From: Mycolicibacterium senegalense
Lineage (GTDB): Bacteria > Actinomycetota > Actinomycetes > Mycobacteriales > Mycobacteriaceae
Assembly (NCBI RefSeq): GCF_019645875.1
Contig: NZ_CP081000.1
Coordinates: 496,001 to 560,000, forward strand
Length of the DNA: 64,000 nt
Reading direction: 5' to 3'
A model generated the notes under the pieces. That model searched no databases and was not told the DNA's origin. It was given only the letters and a program-made list of their open reading frames with translations. A program made the position numbers and the translations under genes. How positions within the stretch are numbered: position 1 is the first letter of the stretch; every line of letters begins with the position of its first letter. Below, piece after piece: positions 53,201 to 61,781 of the stretch.

Positions 53201-54314
53201 CGGATTGCCCATGATGGGCGCATGGCAGCTGCACTGTGACACACAGCCCGCCGTCGGCGCGCGGGTTGAGGGTGAGGGTTCCGTCGTGGGCCCGGACGAT
53301 GCTGTTGACGATCGCCAGGCCCAGTCCGGCGCCGTCGTGGTGGGTGCGCGTGCGTTCGCTACCGCGTTGAAACGGTTCGACAAGTGTGGGAACCATTGTC
53401 GGGGAGAGTCTTTCGCCCGTGTTCTCGACGGAGAGCTCCACCGAGGTGGGATGAACGCTCGTCGTGACCCATACGGTTCCGTGGTTGGGCTGGTTGTGCA
53501 CGATTGCGTTGTGTATCAGGTTGGTGGCCACCTGTAGCAGGAGCGCCGCAGAGCCGATGGTGGGCGCCACCTCGCCGTGGGTCTCGATGACGACACCGTG
53601 CCGCTCTGCCAGCGGCAGGAGCGTCTCTGTGGCTTCTTCGGCGATGAGGGACAGGTCGACGTGTTCTTGGGCGAAGGACCGTTGATCGGCACGGCTGAGC
53701 AGTAGCAGTGCTTCGGTGAGGTCGATGGCCCGGGTGTTGACGGTGTGCAGGCGTTCGAGCAATGCATCGGTGTCGCGGTCACGGTCTTTGCGGGCCACCT
53801 CGAGCAGCGTCTGCGTGATCGCCAAGGGGGTGCGTAGCTCATGCGAGGCGTTGGCGGCGAATCTCTGTTGCTCGGCGACGTGTGCTTCGAGCCGTTCGAG
53901 CATCGTGTCGAAGGCGTCGGCAAGTTCTCGAAGCTCATCTTGCCTGCCGGGAAGGTGAATTCGGTGTGACAGCGCGCCTTTTGAGGCCATGCGGGTGGCG
54001 GCGGTGATGCGAGTGAGGGGAGCGAGCATCCGGCCGGCCAGCAGCCACCCTCCCACGAGGCCGAAGACCAACAGGAGCGCCATCACGGCGGCGGCCCTGG
54101 GAGCGAAAACGTGCAGGAGCCTGGAGCGGATGGGGAAGACATCGTTGGGAAAGACGATGTCGGTGCTGCCCGGGATGATCATCATCCGGTCGGGCACGTA
54201 CCGCAGCAGAAATACCCACACAGCGGCGAGCAGCAGGGCGCCGGCAACCATTAGAAATCCGGCATAACTGAGAGTGAGTTTGAGACGTAGGCTCAATCCC
54301 GGTGATCTATCCAT
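53133..54314 (-). CDS. Two-component sensor histidine kinase
   Basis: 393 residues from ATG at 54314, overlapping the regulator stop. Two membrane helices (LTLSYAGFLMVAGALLLAAV and AVMALLLVFGLVGGWLLAG) flank a short ~45-residue extracytoplasmic loop. A HAMP linker is next, then the phospho-acceptor His in ANASHELRTPLAITQTLLEV. The ATPase domain has the N-box VATNLIHNAIVHN, G1 and GAGLGLAIVNSIVRAHDG. It pairs with the OmpR-type regulator. The short sensor loop suggests membrane or envelope sensing. Confidence 0.92.
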   Translation of the reverse strand: MDRSPGLSLRLKLTLSYAGFLMVAGALLLAAVWVFLLRYVPDRMMIIPGSTDIVFPNDVFPIRSRLLHVFAPRAAAVMALLLVFGLVGGWLLAGRMLAPLTRITAATRMASKGALSHRIHLPGRQDELRELADAFDTMLERLEAHVAEQQRFAANASHELRTPLAITQTLLEVARKDRDRDTDALLERLHTVNTRAIDLTEALLLLSRADQRSFAQEHVDLSLIAEEATETLLPLAERHGVVIETHGEVAPTIGSAALLLQVATNLIHNAIVHNQPNHGTVWVTTSVHPTSVELSVENTGERLSPTMVPTLVEPFQRGSERTRTHHDGAGLGLAIVNSIVRAHDGTLTLNPRADGGLCVTVQLPCAHHGQSVRDRGRRSYCPDWGPAAPPAVD

Positions 54315-54999
54315 CGTTTCGTTCCTGGTGTCCCGAGTCGGCGGTGTCGATGCGGTAGCCGACGCCTGGCACCGTGGCGATGATCCAGGGTTCGCCAAGG
54401 CGTTTGCGCAGCGCCGAAACGGTGATGCGCACGGCGTTGGTGAACGGGTCGGCATTCTCGTCCCACGCGCGTTCCAAGAGCTCCTCGGCGCTGACAACAC
54501 CACCTTCGGCCGCGACGAGGATCTCGAGTACCGCGAACTGCTTTCGGGTGAGTGCGACATATCGGTCGTCGCGGTACACCTCGCGGCGGAACGAATCCAG
54601 CCGCAGGCCCGCGATCTCCCGCACCGGCGGCCTGCTGTGGCCCCGTCGACGGTCGAGTGCTCGCAACCTCAGCACGAGCTCGCGTAGATCGAACGGCTTG
54701 GTCAGATAGTCGTCGGCGCCCAGCTGGAATCCCGAAGCCAAGTCATCGAGCCGGTCTGCGGCGGTCAACATCAGGATCGGGGTGCCGCGGCCCGAGGCGA
54801 CGATACGGGCAGCGACGTCGTCGCCGGTTGGGCCGGGGATGTCGCGGTCGAGTACGGCGATGTCATAGTTGTTGATGCTCAACAACTCCAGCGCGGTATC
54901 CCCGTCGCCGGCAATGTCTGCCGCTATCGCCTCCAAACGCAAACCGTCGCGGATCGCCGTCGCCATGTAGGGCTCATCTTCGACGACCAAGACACGCAT
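54307..54999 (-). CDS. OmpR-family response regulator
   Basis: 230 residues from ATG at 54999 with GGAG at 4 nt. The receiver domain has the acidic pocket VLVVEDEPYM, the phospho-acceptor D51 (IAVLDRDIPG) and Lys in YLTKPFDLRELVLR. The C-terminal winged helix has FAVLEILVAAEGGVVSAEEL and VRITVSALRKRLGEP, ending VPGVGYRID. It is coupled with the kinase. The divergent exported-protein gene 88 bp away is the obvious first target. Confidence 0.94.
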   Translation of the reverse strand: MRVLVVEDEPYMATAIRDGLRLEAIAADIAGDGDTALELLSINNYDIAVLDRDIPGPTGDDVAARIVASGRGTPILMLTAADRLDDLASGFQLGADDYLTKPFDLRELVLRLRALDRRRGHSRPPVREIAGLRLDSFRREVYRDDRYVALTRKQFAVLEILVAAEGGVVSAEELLERAWDENADPFTNAVRITVSALRKRLGEPWIIATVPGVGYRIDTADSGHQERNDG

Positions 55000-55087
55000 G
55001 CTCTCCAAGTTACGAGCTCGGCCATATCGTCGGCATATCCAAAATCGCATACGCGGTGACAACGCCGCCTGGCCTTGACTAGCTGCC

Positions 55088-55615
55088 ATGACACAAACCA
55101 ACTCAGCACACACCCACCGCCCGTTCGCCACTCTCGCCATGGCCGCATTGATCGGCTCGGCTGGTGTAGCCATCGCCGCGCAGGCCGTCGCCGACCCGGC
55201 CGCTCAGCAACAGGCGGTGAAGTACTCCGAGTGCATGCGAGCCAATGGCGTCGCGGATTTCCCCAACCCCGACGCAGGAGGCCAAATTTCTTACGGAGGG
55301 ATCTCCGTGCCGAAGGCTACGTGGCAGAACGCGGTCAGTGCGTGTGCCGGCCTGCAACCTGCAGGCTGGTCAACAGACGCAGGGCGCACTCCCGCGCAGC
55401 AGGCCGCTGCGCTCAGATTCGCGCAATGCGTGCGCGACCATGGAGTGCCGGACTTCCCCGACCCGGCCACCGCAGGCGACCCGCTCATCGACACCTCGAA
55501 GATGCGCGGCGACGTGAGCGCCGCCAGCATTCCCGAGCTGCAGCCCGCGGTGAACGCATGCCACGACCTCTTCTCCGCTGCGCTGCCGGCTGAGGGGACG
55601 GGTCGGCCGGGCTGA
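55088..55615 (+). CDS. Exported protein with two CMRxxGVxDFPDP-type repeats
   Basis: 175 residues. A cleavable-type signal (ATLAMAALIGSAGVAIAAQA) is followed by two copies of a ~20-residue Cys motif: YSECMRANGVADFPNPDAGG (~45-65) and FAQCVRDHGVPDFPDPATAG (~110-130). Each is trailed by a second Cys (VSACAGL, VNACHDL), allowing one disulfide per repeat. This repeat occurs in actinobacterial secreted proteins next to two-component systems and efflux or ABC genes. The molecular function is unknown; extracytoplasmic sensing is an inference. It is divergent from the two-component pair. Confidence 0.82.
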   Translation: MTQTNSAHTHRPFATLAMAALIGSAGVAIAAQAVADPAAQQQAVKYSECMRANGVADFPNPDAGGQISYGGISVPKATWQNAVSACAGLQPAGWSTDAGRTPAQQAAALRFAQCVRDHGVPDFPDPATAGDPLIDTSKMRGDVSAASIPELQPAVNACHDLFSAALPAEGTGRPG

Positions 55616-55764
55616 CGAGGGAAACTGGTGCCGAGTTCTACCGCAGGGTCGCTTCAGCACGCTGGGCGCAGCCCTGGTGTGGGAATCGACGAGCTGGCTG
55701 GGCCGCACCGCGGCGCCCGGAAATAGTGCATCGAGGCCTGTCGGAGCGGCTTTACGCTTTGTGT

Positions 55765-56064
55765 ATGTCGGCAAACCTGCGAGTGGCTCCCGCCGACCTG
55801 CGCACGGCCGCTACGGCGCAGGCCGAGATCGCAGCCGCGGTGTCGGCGCTGGGCGCCGAGCAATCGCTGGCCAGTGCCGGCAGCGGCATATCCGACCTGG
55901 TCAGCGGGGCAGCCTGTAGCTTCGTCGCGTCCGCCATCGAGAAGGCCACCGCAACGGTGAACGACGAGTTGACCATGCACAAAGACCGCCTGACGGCTGC
56001 GGCCGAACGGTACCGACAAGGCGACGAGGAGTTCGGCCGGCGCATACGGCGGATCGGTGGGTGA
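55765..56064 (+). CDS. EspC/WXG100-like small protein (DUF2580)
   Basis: 99 residues from ATG at 55765. It is a helical hairpin-type protein beginning SANLRVAPADLRTAATAQAE, as in EspC/ESX-associated proteins, with Ala-rich helices and a charged C-terminus. It overlaps the downstream gene by 8 bp. It resembles M. tuberculosis Rv2798c in size and context (from memory). It is probably exported as a partner of the next protein through a type VII system; no ESX core genes are in the window. Confidence 0.75.
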   Translation: MSANLRVAPADLRTAATAQAEIAAAVSALGAEQSLASAGSGISDLVSGAACSFVASAIEKATATVNDELTMHKDRLTAAAERYRQGDEEFGRRIRRIGG

Positions 56065-57808
56065 GGCCGCGCCGGCCGGGGCTCCGGTCACAATTCCCCA
56101 GGTAGAGGCATCGCAGCCCGGCAACCTGGTGCAGGCGGGCGCGGAGATGGGGCAGAAGGCCACAGCGCTCGGTACTCAGATCGAGCAGCATCAAAAGGGG
56201 CTGCAGACTCTGCACGCCGGGTGGCAGGGGTCCGCCTCAGACGCCGCGCAAGCCAAGTCGACGGCGACGGTGCAGCGGATGCGACAACTTCAGGAAGCCC
56301 TCACCCGCACGCAGACCATCATGCAAGAGGGCGGTGGCCAGCTCGCCCAGACCCGCACCAGCCTTCTGCAGACCGTCAGCGGCCTGACCGCGCAGGGCTG
56401 GCAGGTCGGCCCTGACGGTTCCGTCTCGGTCCGCCCCGGTTCGACGCTCGAGAAGTACGGAAAGACCAGTCCCGCGAACGCCATGCGTCTGCAGGCATTG
56501 GCGGCGAGCAACGCGGTGAATGTGAAGACGATACTGGCCAACTTCGACACCGCGGATCGCCGGCTCAGCCAGAATCTGCGTGGCGCGGTCAGCGCGCTGG
56601 ACTCTCCGATGCAAACCTTCGGTCCCGGCGGCGTACCCGCGCCCGAGAGCCCGAAAGACACCGGTCCTCAGATACCGCAAGGCAAAGACGCCACAGAGGT
56701 CAAGAAGTGGTGGGAAGCGCTGAGCGAGGACGATCGGAAGCGGCTGCTCCGCGAGCAACCGGAGAAGCTCGGCAACCTCAACGGCATCCCGGTCGCCGAC
56801 CGCAGCATCGCCAACAAGACAGTGATGGACGCCGACATCGCCCGCGTGGAAAATGCCACGGAGGCTCTGTCGCGGCAGGAAATGACTCGCTACTACAACG
56901 CGCTGAAAGTGCGGGACGGGCTGAACCACAACGCCGAGAACACCGATGCGCCCACCTACCTCTACGTGTACGAGCCGGAGGCCTTCAACGGCCAAGGCAG
57001 AGCGGCGATTTCGATCGGCGATCCCGATTCGGCGGACAACACCGCCGTGGTGGTTCCCGGAACCAGCCACAGCGTTTCAGAGGGATGGTTGAGCAGCGAC
57101 GACGCGGTCAATGTGTACAACGAAACCCAGCGCGCCGATCCGAACAAGAGCAATGCGGTCGTGGCTTGGATGGGCTACAACGCACCCGACAGCCTGTTCG
57201 ACCCGCAAGTCGGGCAGGTCGGCAATGCCCGAGAGGGCGGGTCGCTGTTGTCCTCCGACGTCAACGCCTTGTCGGTGACGAATCACGGCGACTCCCATGT
57301 CACGGTGATCGGTCATTCCTACGGTTCGACCACTGTCGCAGACGCCGCCGCCGGCTACGGCATGCGCGTCGACGATGTGGTTCTGATCGGTTCTCCCGGA
57401 ACCGATTTGGCCAAGAGTGCGGCTGACTTCCACCTGCCCGAAAACGGCCATGTGTACGTCGGCGCAGCCTCCACCGATCCGATCACTCATCTGGGTGGAG
57501 AAAACAACCAGGTTCACGTCCCCGGAACCGGCGTCACCATCGGTTTGGGCACCGACCCTGCCGATGACGACTTCGGGTCGACACGCTTCAAGGCCGAGGT
57601 GGAAGGCTGGACCTGGCCGTGGAAAGACCACAGCGGCTACCTGGTCCCCGGCAGCGAATCGCTGTTCAGTATTTCCGATATCGCCTCAGGGCATGGCGAC
57701 GCATTGGAGCATGATGGGATGACTGCTGATCACCGAACGCAAGTTCTCGGGGTGGAGATCGATCCCGAGTCGTGGCGGATCCCCACCGGCGGGCACCATC
57801 ACCAATGA
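56057..57808 (+). CDS. WXG-like plus DUF1023 alpha/beta-hydrolase protein (Rv2797c-like)
   Basis: 583 residues from GTG at 56057, overlapping the EspC-like stop. Residues ~20-110 form a WXG100-like helical hairpin (HAGWQGSASDAAQAK). From ~300 on there is the DUF1023 alpha/beta hydrolase with VVVPGTSHSVSEGW and the nucleophile HVTVIGHSYGSTTVADA. A late acidic residue (VGAASTDPITHL) and His (IASGHGDALEHDG) complete the triad. It has no signal peptide, so export would need type VII secretion. The operon EspC-like / this protein / lipoprotein mirrors Rv2798c-Rv2797c-lppV. Confidence 0.85.
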   Translation: MGEAAPAGAPVTIPQVEASQPGNLVQAGAEMGQKATALGTQIEQHQKGLQTLHAGWQGSASDAAQAKSTATVQRMRQLQEALTRTQTIMQEGGGQLAQTRTSLLQTVSGLTAQGWQVGPDGSVSVRPGSTLEKYGKTSPANAMRLQALAASNAVNVKTILANFDTADRRLSQNLRGAVSALDSPMQTFGPGGVPAPESPKDTGPQIPQGKDATEVKKWWEALSEDDRKRLLREQPEKLGNLNGIPVADRSIANKTVMDADIARVENATEALSRQEMTRYYNALKVRDGLNHNAENTDAPTYLYVYEPEAFNGQGRAAISIGDPDSADNTAVVVPGTSHSVSEGWLSSDDAVNVYNETQRADPNKSNAVVAWMGYNAPDSLFDPQVGQVGNAREGGSLLSSDVNALSVTNHGDSHVTVIGHSYGSTTVADAAAGYGMRVDDVVLIGSPGTDLAKSAADFHLPENGHVYVGAASTDPITHLGGENNQVHVPGTGVTIGLGTDPADDDFGSTRFKAEVEGWTWPWKDHSGYLVPGSESLFSISDIASGHGDALEHDGMTADHRTQVLGVEIDPESWRIPTGGHHHQ

Positions 57809-58344
57809 TCGTCCAGCGACGCGGAGAAAAGGCCGGCGTGCGAGCGAATCTGTTCATCGCGGTGGTCCTGGCGGTCGCCGCTCTCACCTCAGGATGTGAT
57901 GCCGTGAGTTCCAAGGCGAACGGGGTTTCGGAACCCCTCACGCCCGAACAGTCCAAGGCCCAAGTGGTCGATGCTGCTCGAGAGATCGTCCAGACCCTGA
58001 AACTCGATGCATCGGCAGTGGTGTTCCGGCGTTCGTCCTGCAATGACCAGCACGAGGCGCCGTTCCGTGGTGTCGTCAGGATCAAGTACCCGCTGGCTTC
58101 CAGTTTCGAGGCCTCCGGCAGCGAGGTCGAGCAGATGGTGCAGCAGCTGAAGTCCAACGGGTGGGGCGAAAACACGGATTTCAAGACGCATGCCAGCAGC
58201 CTGGCCAAGAACCAGGTGGTCGCGGTCTTCAACCCGCAGGCCAAGGGGACAGTGAATCGATCGATCGAACTCTACGGTGAATGCCGGGACGTCACTACGA
58301 CCAAGGACTCCGCCGGCACCACGGAACAGATCGATCTCAATTAG
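57805..58344 (+). CDS. Lipoprotein (LppV-like)
   Basis: 179 residues from ATG at 57805, whose ATGA overlaps the upstream stop. The signal is ANLFIAVVLAVAALTSGC with lipobox LTSGC. The mature part contains two further Cys (RRSSCNDQHEAPFRG and LYGECRDVTTTK) that could form a disulfide. It matches the LppV position in the M. tuberculosis operon. It is surface-anchored; the function is unknown. Confidence 0.82.
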   Translation: MIVQRRGEKAGVRANLFIAVVLAVAALTSGCDAVSSKANGVSEPLTPEQSKAQVVDAAREIVQTLKLDASAVVFRRSSCNDQHEAPFRGVVRIKYPLASSFEASGSEVEQMVQQLKSNGWGENTDFKTHASSLAKNQVVAVFNPQAKGTVNRSIELYGECRDVTTTKDSAGTTEQIDLN

Positions 58345-58430
58345 CAGTTGTTCTGCGACGCGGTGTATGGGATCGGCATCGAACGGGCATTGCTCTACGG
58401 GCCGACACCATACGAAGCGAGGAGCTGCTC

Positions 58431-58682
58431 ATGACGATCTCGGCTGACGATGTACGACGGTTACTGGCCTCCGATGTAGCCGACGCCGTGCTGGTGCTCA
58501 TTCAGGGGCACACCGAGGTGGTGCCTGCCGGAGAACTGGAGTCCGACGATTACCGCGGGGCATTGCGGGTGGCCTCCCGTTCCGATCTGATCAAGCAGGC
58601 CGGTGGAGTGCAACTGTCGGAGAAGCAGATGGCTGAGGAAGCGGCCAAGTTGGATTCAGAGATTTCGAATTTGGGTGCGTGA
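58431..58682 (+). CDS. Small conserved mycobacterial protein
   Basis: 83 residues from ATG at 58431 with GAGGAG upstream; the in-frame extension from 58281 lies within the lipoprotein gene. It begins MTISADDVRRLLASDVADAV and ends in an acidic helix, QMAEEAAKLDSEISNLGA. No catalytic motif is seen. The function is unknown. Confidence 0.7.
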   Translation: MTISADDVRRLLASDVADAVLVLIQGHTEVVPAGELESDDYRGALRVASRSDLIKQAGGVQLSEKQMAEEAAKLDSEISNLGA

Positions 58683-58699
58683 TCCTGGCTTTCGGCGTT

Positions 58700-58861
58700 T
58701 CAGTCCGATTCCGAACCCGGTGAACCGGTCTCGGCAGGATCGTCGGCACCTTCGGCCTGATCGGGCTGCGGCCGGAGCCGCTGCGGCTGGATCATCTCGG
58801 GATCAGCGTCTGGGTCGTATTCCGGAGTCTCGCCGGTGCGATCCGAATTTGGGTTACCCAT
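58700..58861 (-). CDS. Small acidic disordered protein, 53 aa
   Basis: A short gene read directly from the sequence. ATG at 58861 has GGAGGG 4-5 nt upstream, and 53 codons run to TGA at 58700. The protein is MGNPNSDRTGETPEYDPDAD followed by a Gln/Pro/Asp/Glu-rich tail ending GSPGSESD. It is strongly acidic, without hydrophobic segments, and probably intrinsically disordered. It is divergent from the next small gene. The function is unknown. Confidence 0.6.
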   Translation of the reverse strand: MGNPNSDRTGETPEYDPDADPEMIQPQRLRPQPDQAEGADDPAETGSPGSESD

Positions 58862-58971
58862 GTGGCCCTCCCGCTCGAGTATCTGTCGCCCATGCCGGGT
58901 ACCCGCTACGAGAACCGATCAGTCCGGTCTGTCGCGTTAGCAGCCGGACATGATTCAGGAAGGGGATCGAG

Positions 58972-59127
58972 ATGGAACGCGAAAGCTCCAAGCACGGTCC
59001 GCGCGAGGACGAAGCGCTCAAGAGCGAGCTGCGTGGCACATTGCAGGGCAACCGGTCGAGCCGCGTCGAAGAATGGCGCGATCCCGAGCCGCCGGCAGAC
59101 GACGACCCGGACGTTCCGACGACTTGA
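58972..59127 (+). CDS. Small charged protein, 51 aa
   Basis: ATG at 58972 with AGGAAGGGG upstream, 51 codons to TGA at 59125-59127. It begins MERESSKHGPREDEALKSEL and ends with VEEWRDPEPPADDDPD. This ending recalls small stress-related actinobacterial proteins of the form 'ME..S.KH..R.D......G......EW..PEPPADD' often seen next to DUF2795 genes (from memory). It is hydrophilic and has no known function. Its 3' end is 17 bp from the convergent GAPDH stop. Confidence 0.65.
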   Translation: MERESSKHGPREDEALKSELRGTLQGNRSSRVEEWRDPEPPADDDPDVPTT

Positions 59128-59144
59128 GGATCAGCCCGCCCAGG

Positions 59145-60578
59145 TCACATCTGCGGATACGTGGGGTACTCGATCCCGGACAAGTACTGCACGGTGCGCA
59201 CCACCTGAGACGAGTAGCCGAATTCGTTGTCGTACCAGACGTAGAGGATCACGTTGTCCTCGTCGGCGATCGTCGCGTTCGCATCGATGATGCTCGCCGC
59301 ACGTGAGCCGATGAAGTCGCTCGACACCGCGTCGGTGGCCGCGGTGTAGTCCAGGTTGCGGCTCAACGGTCCCGACAAGGACGCCTGGCGCAGGTACTCC
59401 AGGACCTCGTCCTTGGTCGTCGGCTTGTGCAGTTGCATGTTCAGGATCGCCACCGATACATCCGGGGTGGGCACGCGGATCGAGCTGCCGCTGATCTTGG
59501 CCTTCAGGTCGGGCATCGCCTTGGCCACGGCCGAGGCCGCTCCGGTCTCGGTGAGGACCAGGTTGAACGGCGCGGACCGGCCACGGCGGTCGGCCTTGTG
59601 GTAGTTGTCCAGCAGGTTCTGGTCGTTGGTGAACGAGTGCACGGTCTCCACGTGACAGCGCGCGACGCCGTACTCGTCGTCCATGGCCTTCAGCGGCGGA
59701 ACGATCGCATTGGTCGTGCAGGATGCGCACGAGAAGATCTGCTGCTCGAGATCGAGCGTGCGGTGGTTGACCCCGTGCACGATGTTCGGCACATCGCCCT
59801 TGCCCGGTGCGGTCAGCAGAACCTTGGCGATGCCGGGACGCAGGTGCTTGGACAAGCCTTCGCGGTCGCGCCATTTGCCGGTGTTGTCGATCAGGATCGC
59901 GTTGTTGATCCCGTACTCGGTGTAGTCGACGGTCGACGGGTCGTTGCTGTGGATGAACTTGATGACATTGCCGTTGGCGATCAGGCAGTTGTTCTCGTTG
60001 TCGACCTTGATCGAGCCGTTGAACTGGCCGTGCACCGAGTCGCGGCGCAGCAGTGATGCCCGCTTGGCCAGGTCGCCTTCGCCGTTGCTGCGGATGACGA
60101 CGGCGCGCAGGTTCAGGCCGTTTCCGGACCCGGCCTTCTCGATGAGCAGGCGTGCGACGAGTCGCCCGATCCGGCCGAACCCGTAGAGCACCACATCACG
60201 CGGGCCTTGCGGGTCGATCTTGTTGTCGCCGGTCACGTCGCTGAGTGCGTGCGCGGTGAACTCGGGTACGGACAGCCCGCCGTCGCTGGCCCGGTAGGCC
60301 ATGACCAGCAGGCCGAGATCGATCTTCGACGGTCCCAGGTCCAGGTCAGCCAGTGCCTGCAGGAAGGGGAAGGTCTCCTCGACCGAGAGTTCGTCGCCAC
60401 CCACCTGCCGTGCGAAGCGGTGCGTCCGCAGAATGCTGATGACGGACTTGTTCACCAGCGACCGGCTGTGCAGCAGGACGGTCACGCCCTTCGCCCGGTG
60501 CAGGGTTCCGATGATCGGGATCATCGCCTCCGCGAGTGCTTCTTGGGCATTCCAGTTGGCGAGTTCTGGCGAGTTCAA
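59145..60578 (-). CDS. Glyceraldehyde-3-phosphate dehydrogenase, long form
   Basis: 477 residues from TTG at 60578. About 125 extra N-terminal residues (helical, LANWNAQEALAEAMIPIIGT) precede a standard GAPDH core, which starts at VVLYGFGRIGRLVARLL. The catalytic Cys is in FSCASCTTNAIVPPLKAMDD and the substrate Arg/Thr motif is SGSSIRVPTPDVSVAILN. The end motif is WYDNEFGYSSQVVRTV. This long type exists beside the ordinary ~340-residue Gap in some actinobacteria and may favour gluconeogenesis or NADP (inference). It stands as a single gene. Confidence 0.9.
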   Translation of the reverse strand: MNSPELANWNAQEALAEAMIPIIGTLHRAKGVTVLLHSRSLVNKSVISILRTHRFARQVGGDELSVEETFPFLQALADLDLGPSKIDLGLLVMAYRASDGGLSVPEFTAHALSDVTGDNKIDPQGPRDVVLYGFGRIGRLVARLLIEKAGSGNGLNLRAVVIRSNGEGDLAKRASLLRRDSVHGQFNGSIKVDNENNCLIANGNVIKFIHSNDPSTVDYTEYGINNAILIDNTGKWRDREGLSKHLRPGIAKVLLTAPGKGDVPNIVHGVNHRTLDLEQQIFSCASCTTNAIVPPLKAMDDEYGVARCHVETVHSFTNDQNLLDNYHKADRRGRSAPFNLVLTETGAASAVAKAMPDLKAKISGSSIRVPTPDVSVAILNMQLHKPTTKDEVLEYLRQASLSGPLSRNLDYTAATDAVSSDFIGSRAASIIDANATIADEDNVILYVWYDNEFGYSSQVVRTVQYLSGIEYPTYPQM

Positions 60579-60760
60579 ATCAAGCGTCCTGTGGGTCGTG
60601 TGGGCTGGCCCCTCGGATGAGTAGCGCCTCGATGTTAGCGATTGCCCGATTTCGCAAAACGTCCTGGTGGGGCGGCGAGTCCTGCAGTGGCGCAGGTCAC
60701 AGGCGCAACGATCGGGTACGCAGGTCAGAAATGGAAACTGGCGCCGGTGTCAGAACGGCG

Positions 60761-61675
60761 TCACGGCAGGGCGTTGCCGCCGAGCCACTTGTCCCACGGC
60801 ACGCCCCAGTCGCCGTTCTGCCAGGCGGGCAGGGGCTCGCCGCCGGTGTTGCGCACCTCGAACACGTCTCCGGGTTGGGAGAACTCGTAGAACCACCGCC
60901 CGTTGTCGGCATTGACGTTGAGGCAGCCGTGCGAGGTGTTGGTCTTGCCCTGCGCCCACACGGTGCTGTCGAGTTGGTGCACGTAGATCCCGCTGTTGGT
61001 GAGCCGCACCGCGTTCTTGACGGTCAGCTTGTAGCCCAACCGCGAATCAACCGGCAGGCCGTACGTCGAGGAGTCCATGACAACGGTGTCGGCTTTGTCC
61101 ATCACGGTATAGATGCCGGGTTGCGTCCAGAAGGAGATGGTCTTGCCGGCAACAATTTCTGATCCGCCCATACCCATCGAGGTCGGGATGGTCCGGACCA
61201 GCTCGTCATTGCGGTAGACGCGGATCTGCTTGGTGGCGTCGTCGGCGATGGATACGTGAGATTCGCCGATGACGAACGAAACCCGGCCGCCTCCTTCATC
61301 GCCGCCGACCGCAACGACCTCGGTGCCCGGGCGGTAATAGCTTTGCGGCCGCCAGTGGGCGTGCCGACTGTCCATCCAGTACCAGGAACCGTCCACGGAT
61401 GGGACTGTTTCGACCGAAAGTCGCCGCTCTGCGGCTGCGCGGTCGGTGACCGGTTCGTCGAAATTGGCCACGATCACCGTGCCGACGCCGTAGGTTCCGC
61501 CGTCGACCAACCTGGCACCCGAGGTGGTGGTGAAGCGGACCTGGGTCTGCTCACCGGCGGTGAGTTCGGTGACCGTCGATGTCGACTGAGCCAGCCAGAT
61601 TGCCGCGCCGATGGCCGCGATGAACACCACCGACAGGGCCGGAACCGGCCACTTCCACGGTGAATGCGCCGACAT
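60761..61675 (-). CDS. L,D-transpeptidase (YkuD domain)
   Basis: 304 residues from ATG at 61675 with GAGAGGAA upstream; longer frames to 61714 lack an RBS. One N-terminal signal-anchor (PALSVVFIAAIGAAIWLAQ) precedes an Ig-like domain (~50-140). The YkuD domain starts at HVSIADDATKQIRVYRNDEL, with the catalytic motif YVHQLDSTVW then TNTSHGCLNVNADN (His and Cys). It forms 3-3 peptidoglycan cross-links in the periplasm and is part of carbapenem-sensitive wall synthesis. It is divergent from the DsbA-like gene across a BlaI-like palindrome. Confidence 0.92.
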   Translation of the reverse strand: MSAHSPWKWPVPALSVVFIAAIGAAIWLAQSTSTVTELTAGEQTQVRFTTTSGARLVDGGTYGVGTVIVANFDEPVTDRAAAERRLSVETVPSVDGSWYWMDSRHAHWRPQSYYRPGTEVVAVGGDEGGGRVSFVIGESHVSIADDATKQIRVYRNDELVRTIPTSMGMGGSEIVAGKTISFWTQPGIYTVMDKADTVVMDSSTYGLPVDSRLGYKLTVKNAVRLTNSGIYVHQLDSTVWAQGKTNTSHGCLNVNADNGRWFYEFSQPGDVFEVRNTGGEPLPAWQNGDWGVPWDKWLGGNALP

Positions 61676-61731
61676 CCCGGTTCCTCTCATTTGGCGGCCG
61701 CGGTCCGGCGGCACGTTGTGCTACAACAGAA

Positions 61732-61756
61732 TACGTATCTACGGCGTAGGTACGTA
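61732..61756. promoter_or_regulatory. BlaI-like operator palindrome
   Basis: A 12-1-12 palindrome with arms TACGTATCTACG and CGTAGGTACGTA (11 of 12 pairs). It sits between the divergent L,D-transpeptidase and DsbA-like genes. Its TAC...GTA layout resembles BlaI boxes, and blaI is encoded 1.7 kb away. Confidence 0.6.
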
Positions 61757-61781
61757 GGAAACGTTAGCATGGAGGTGCGTG

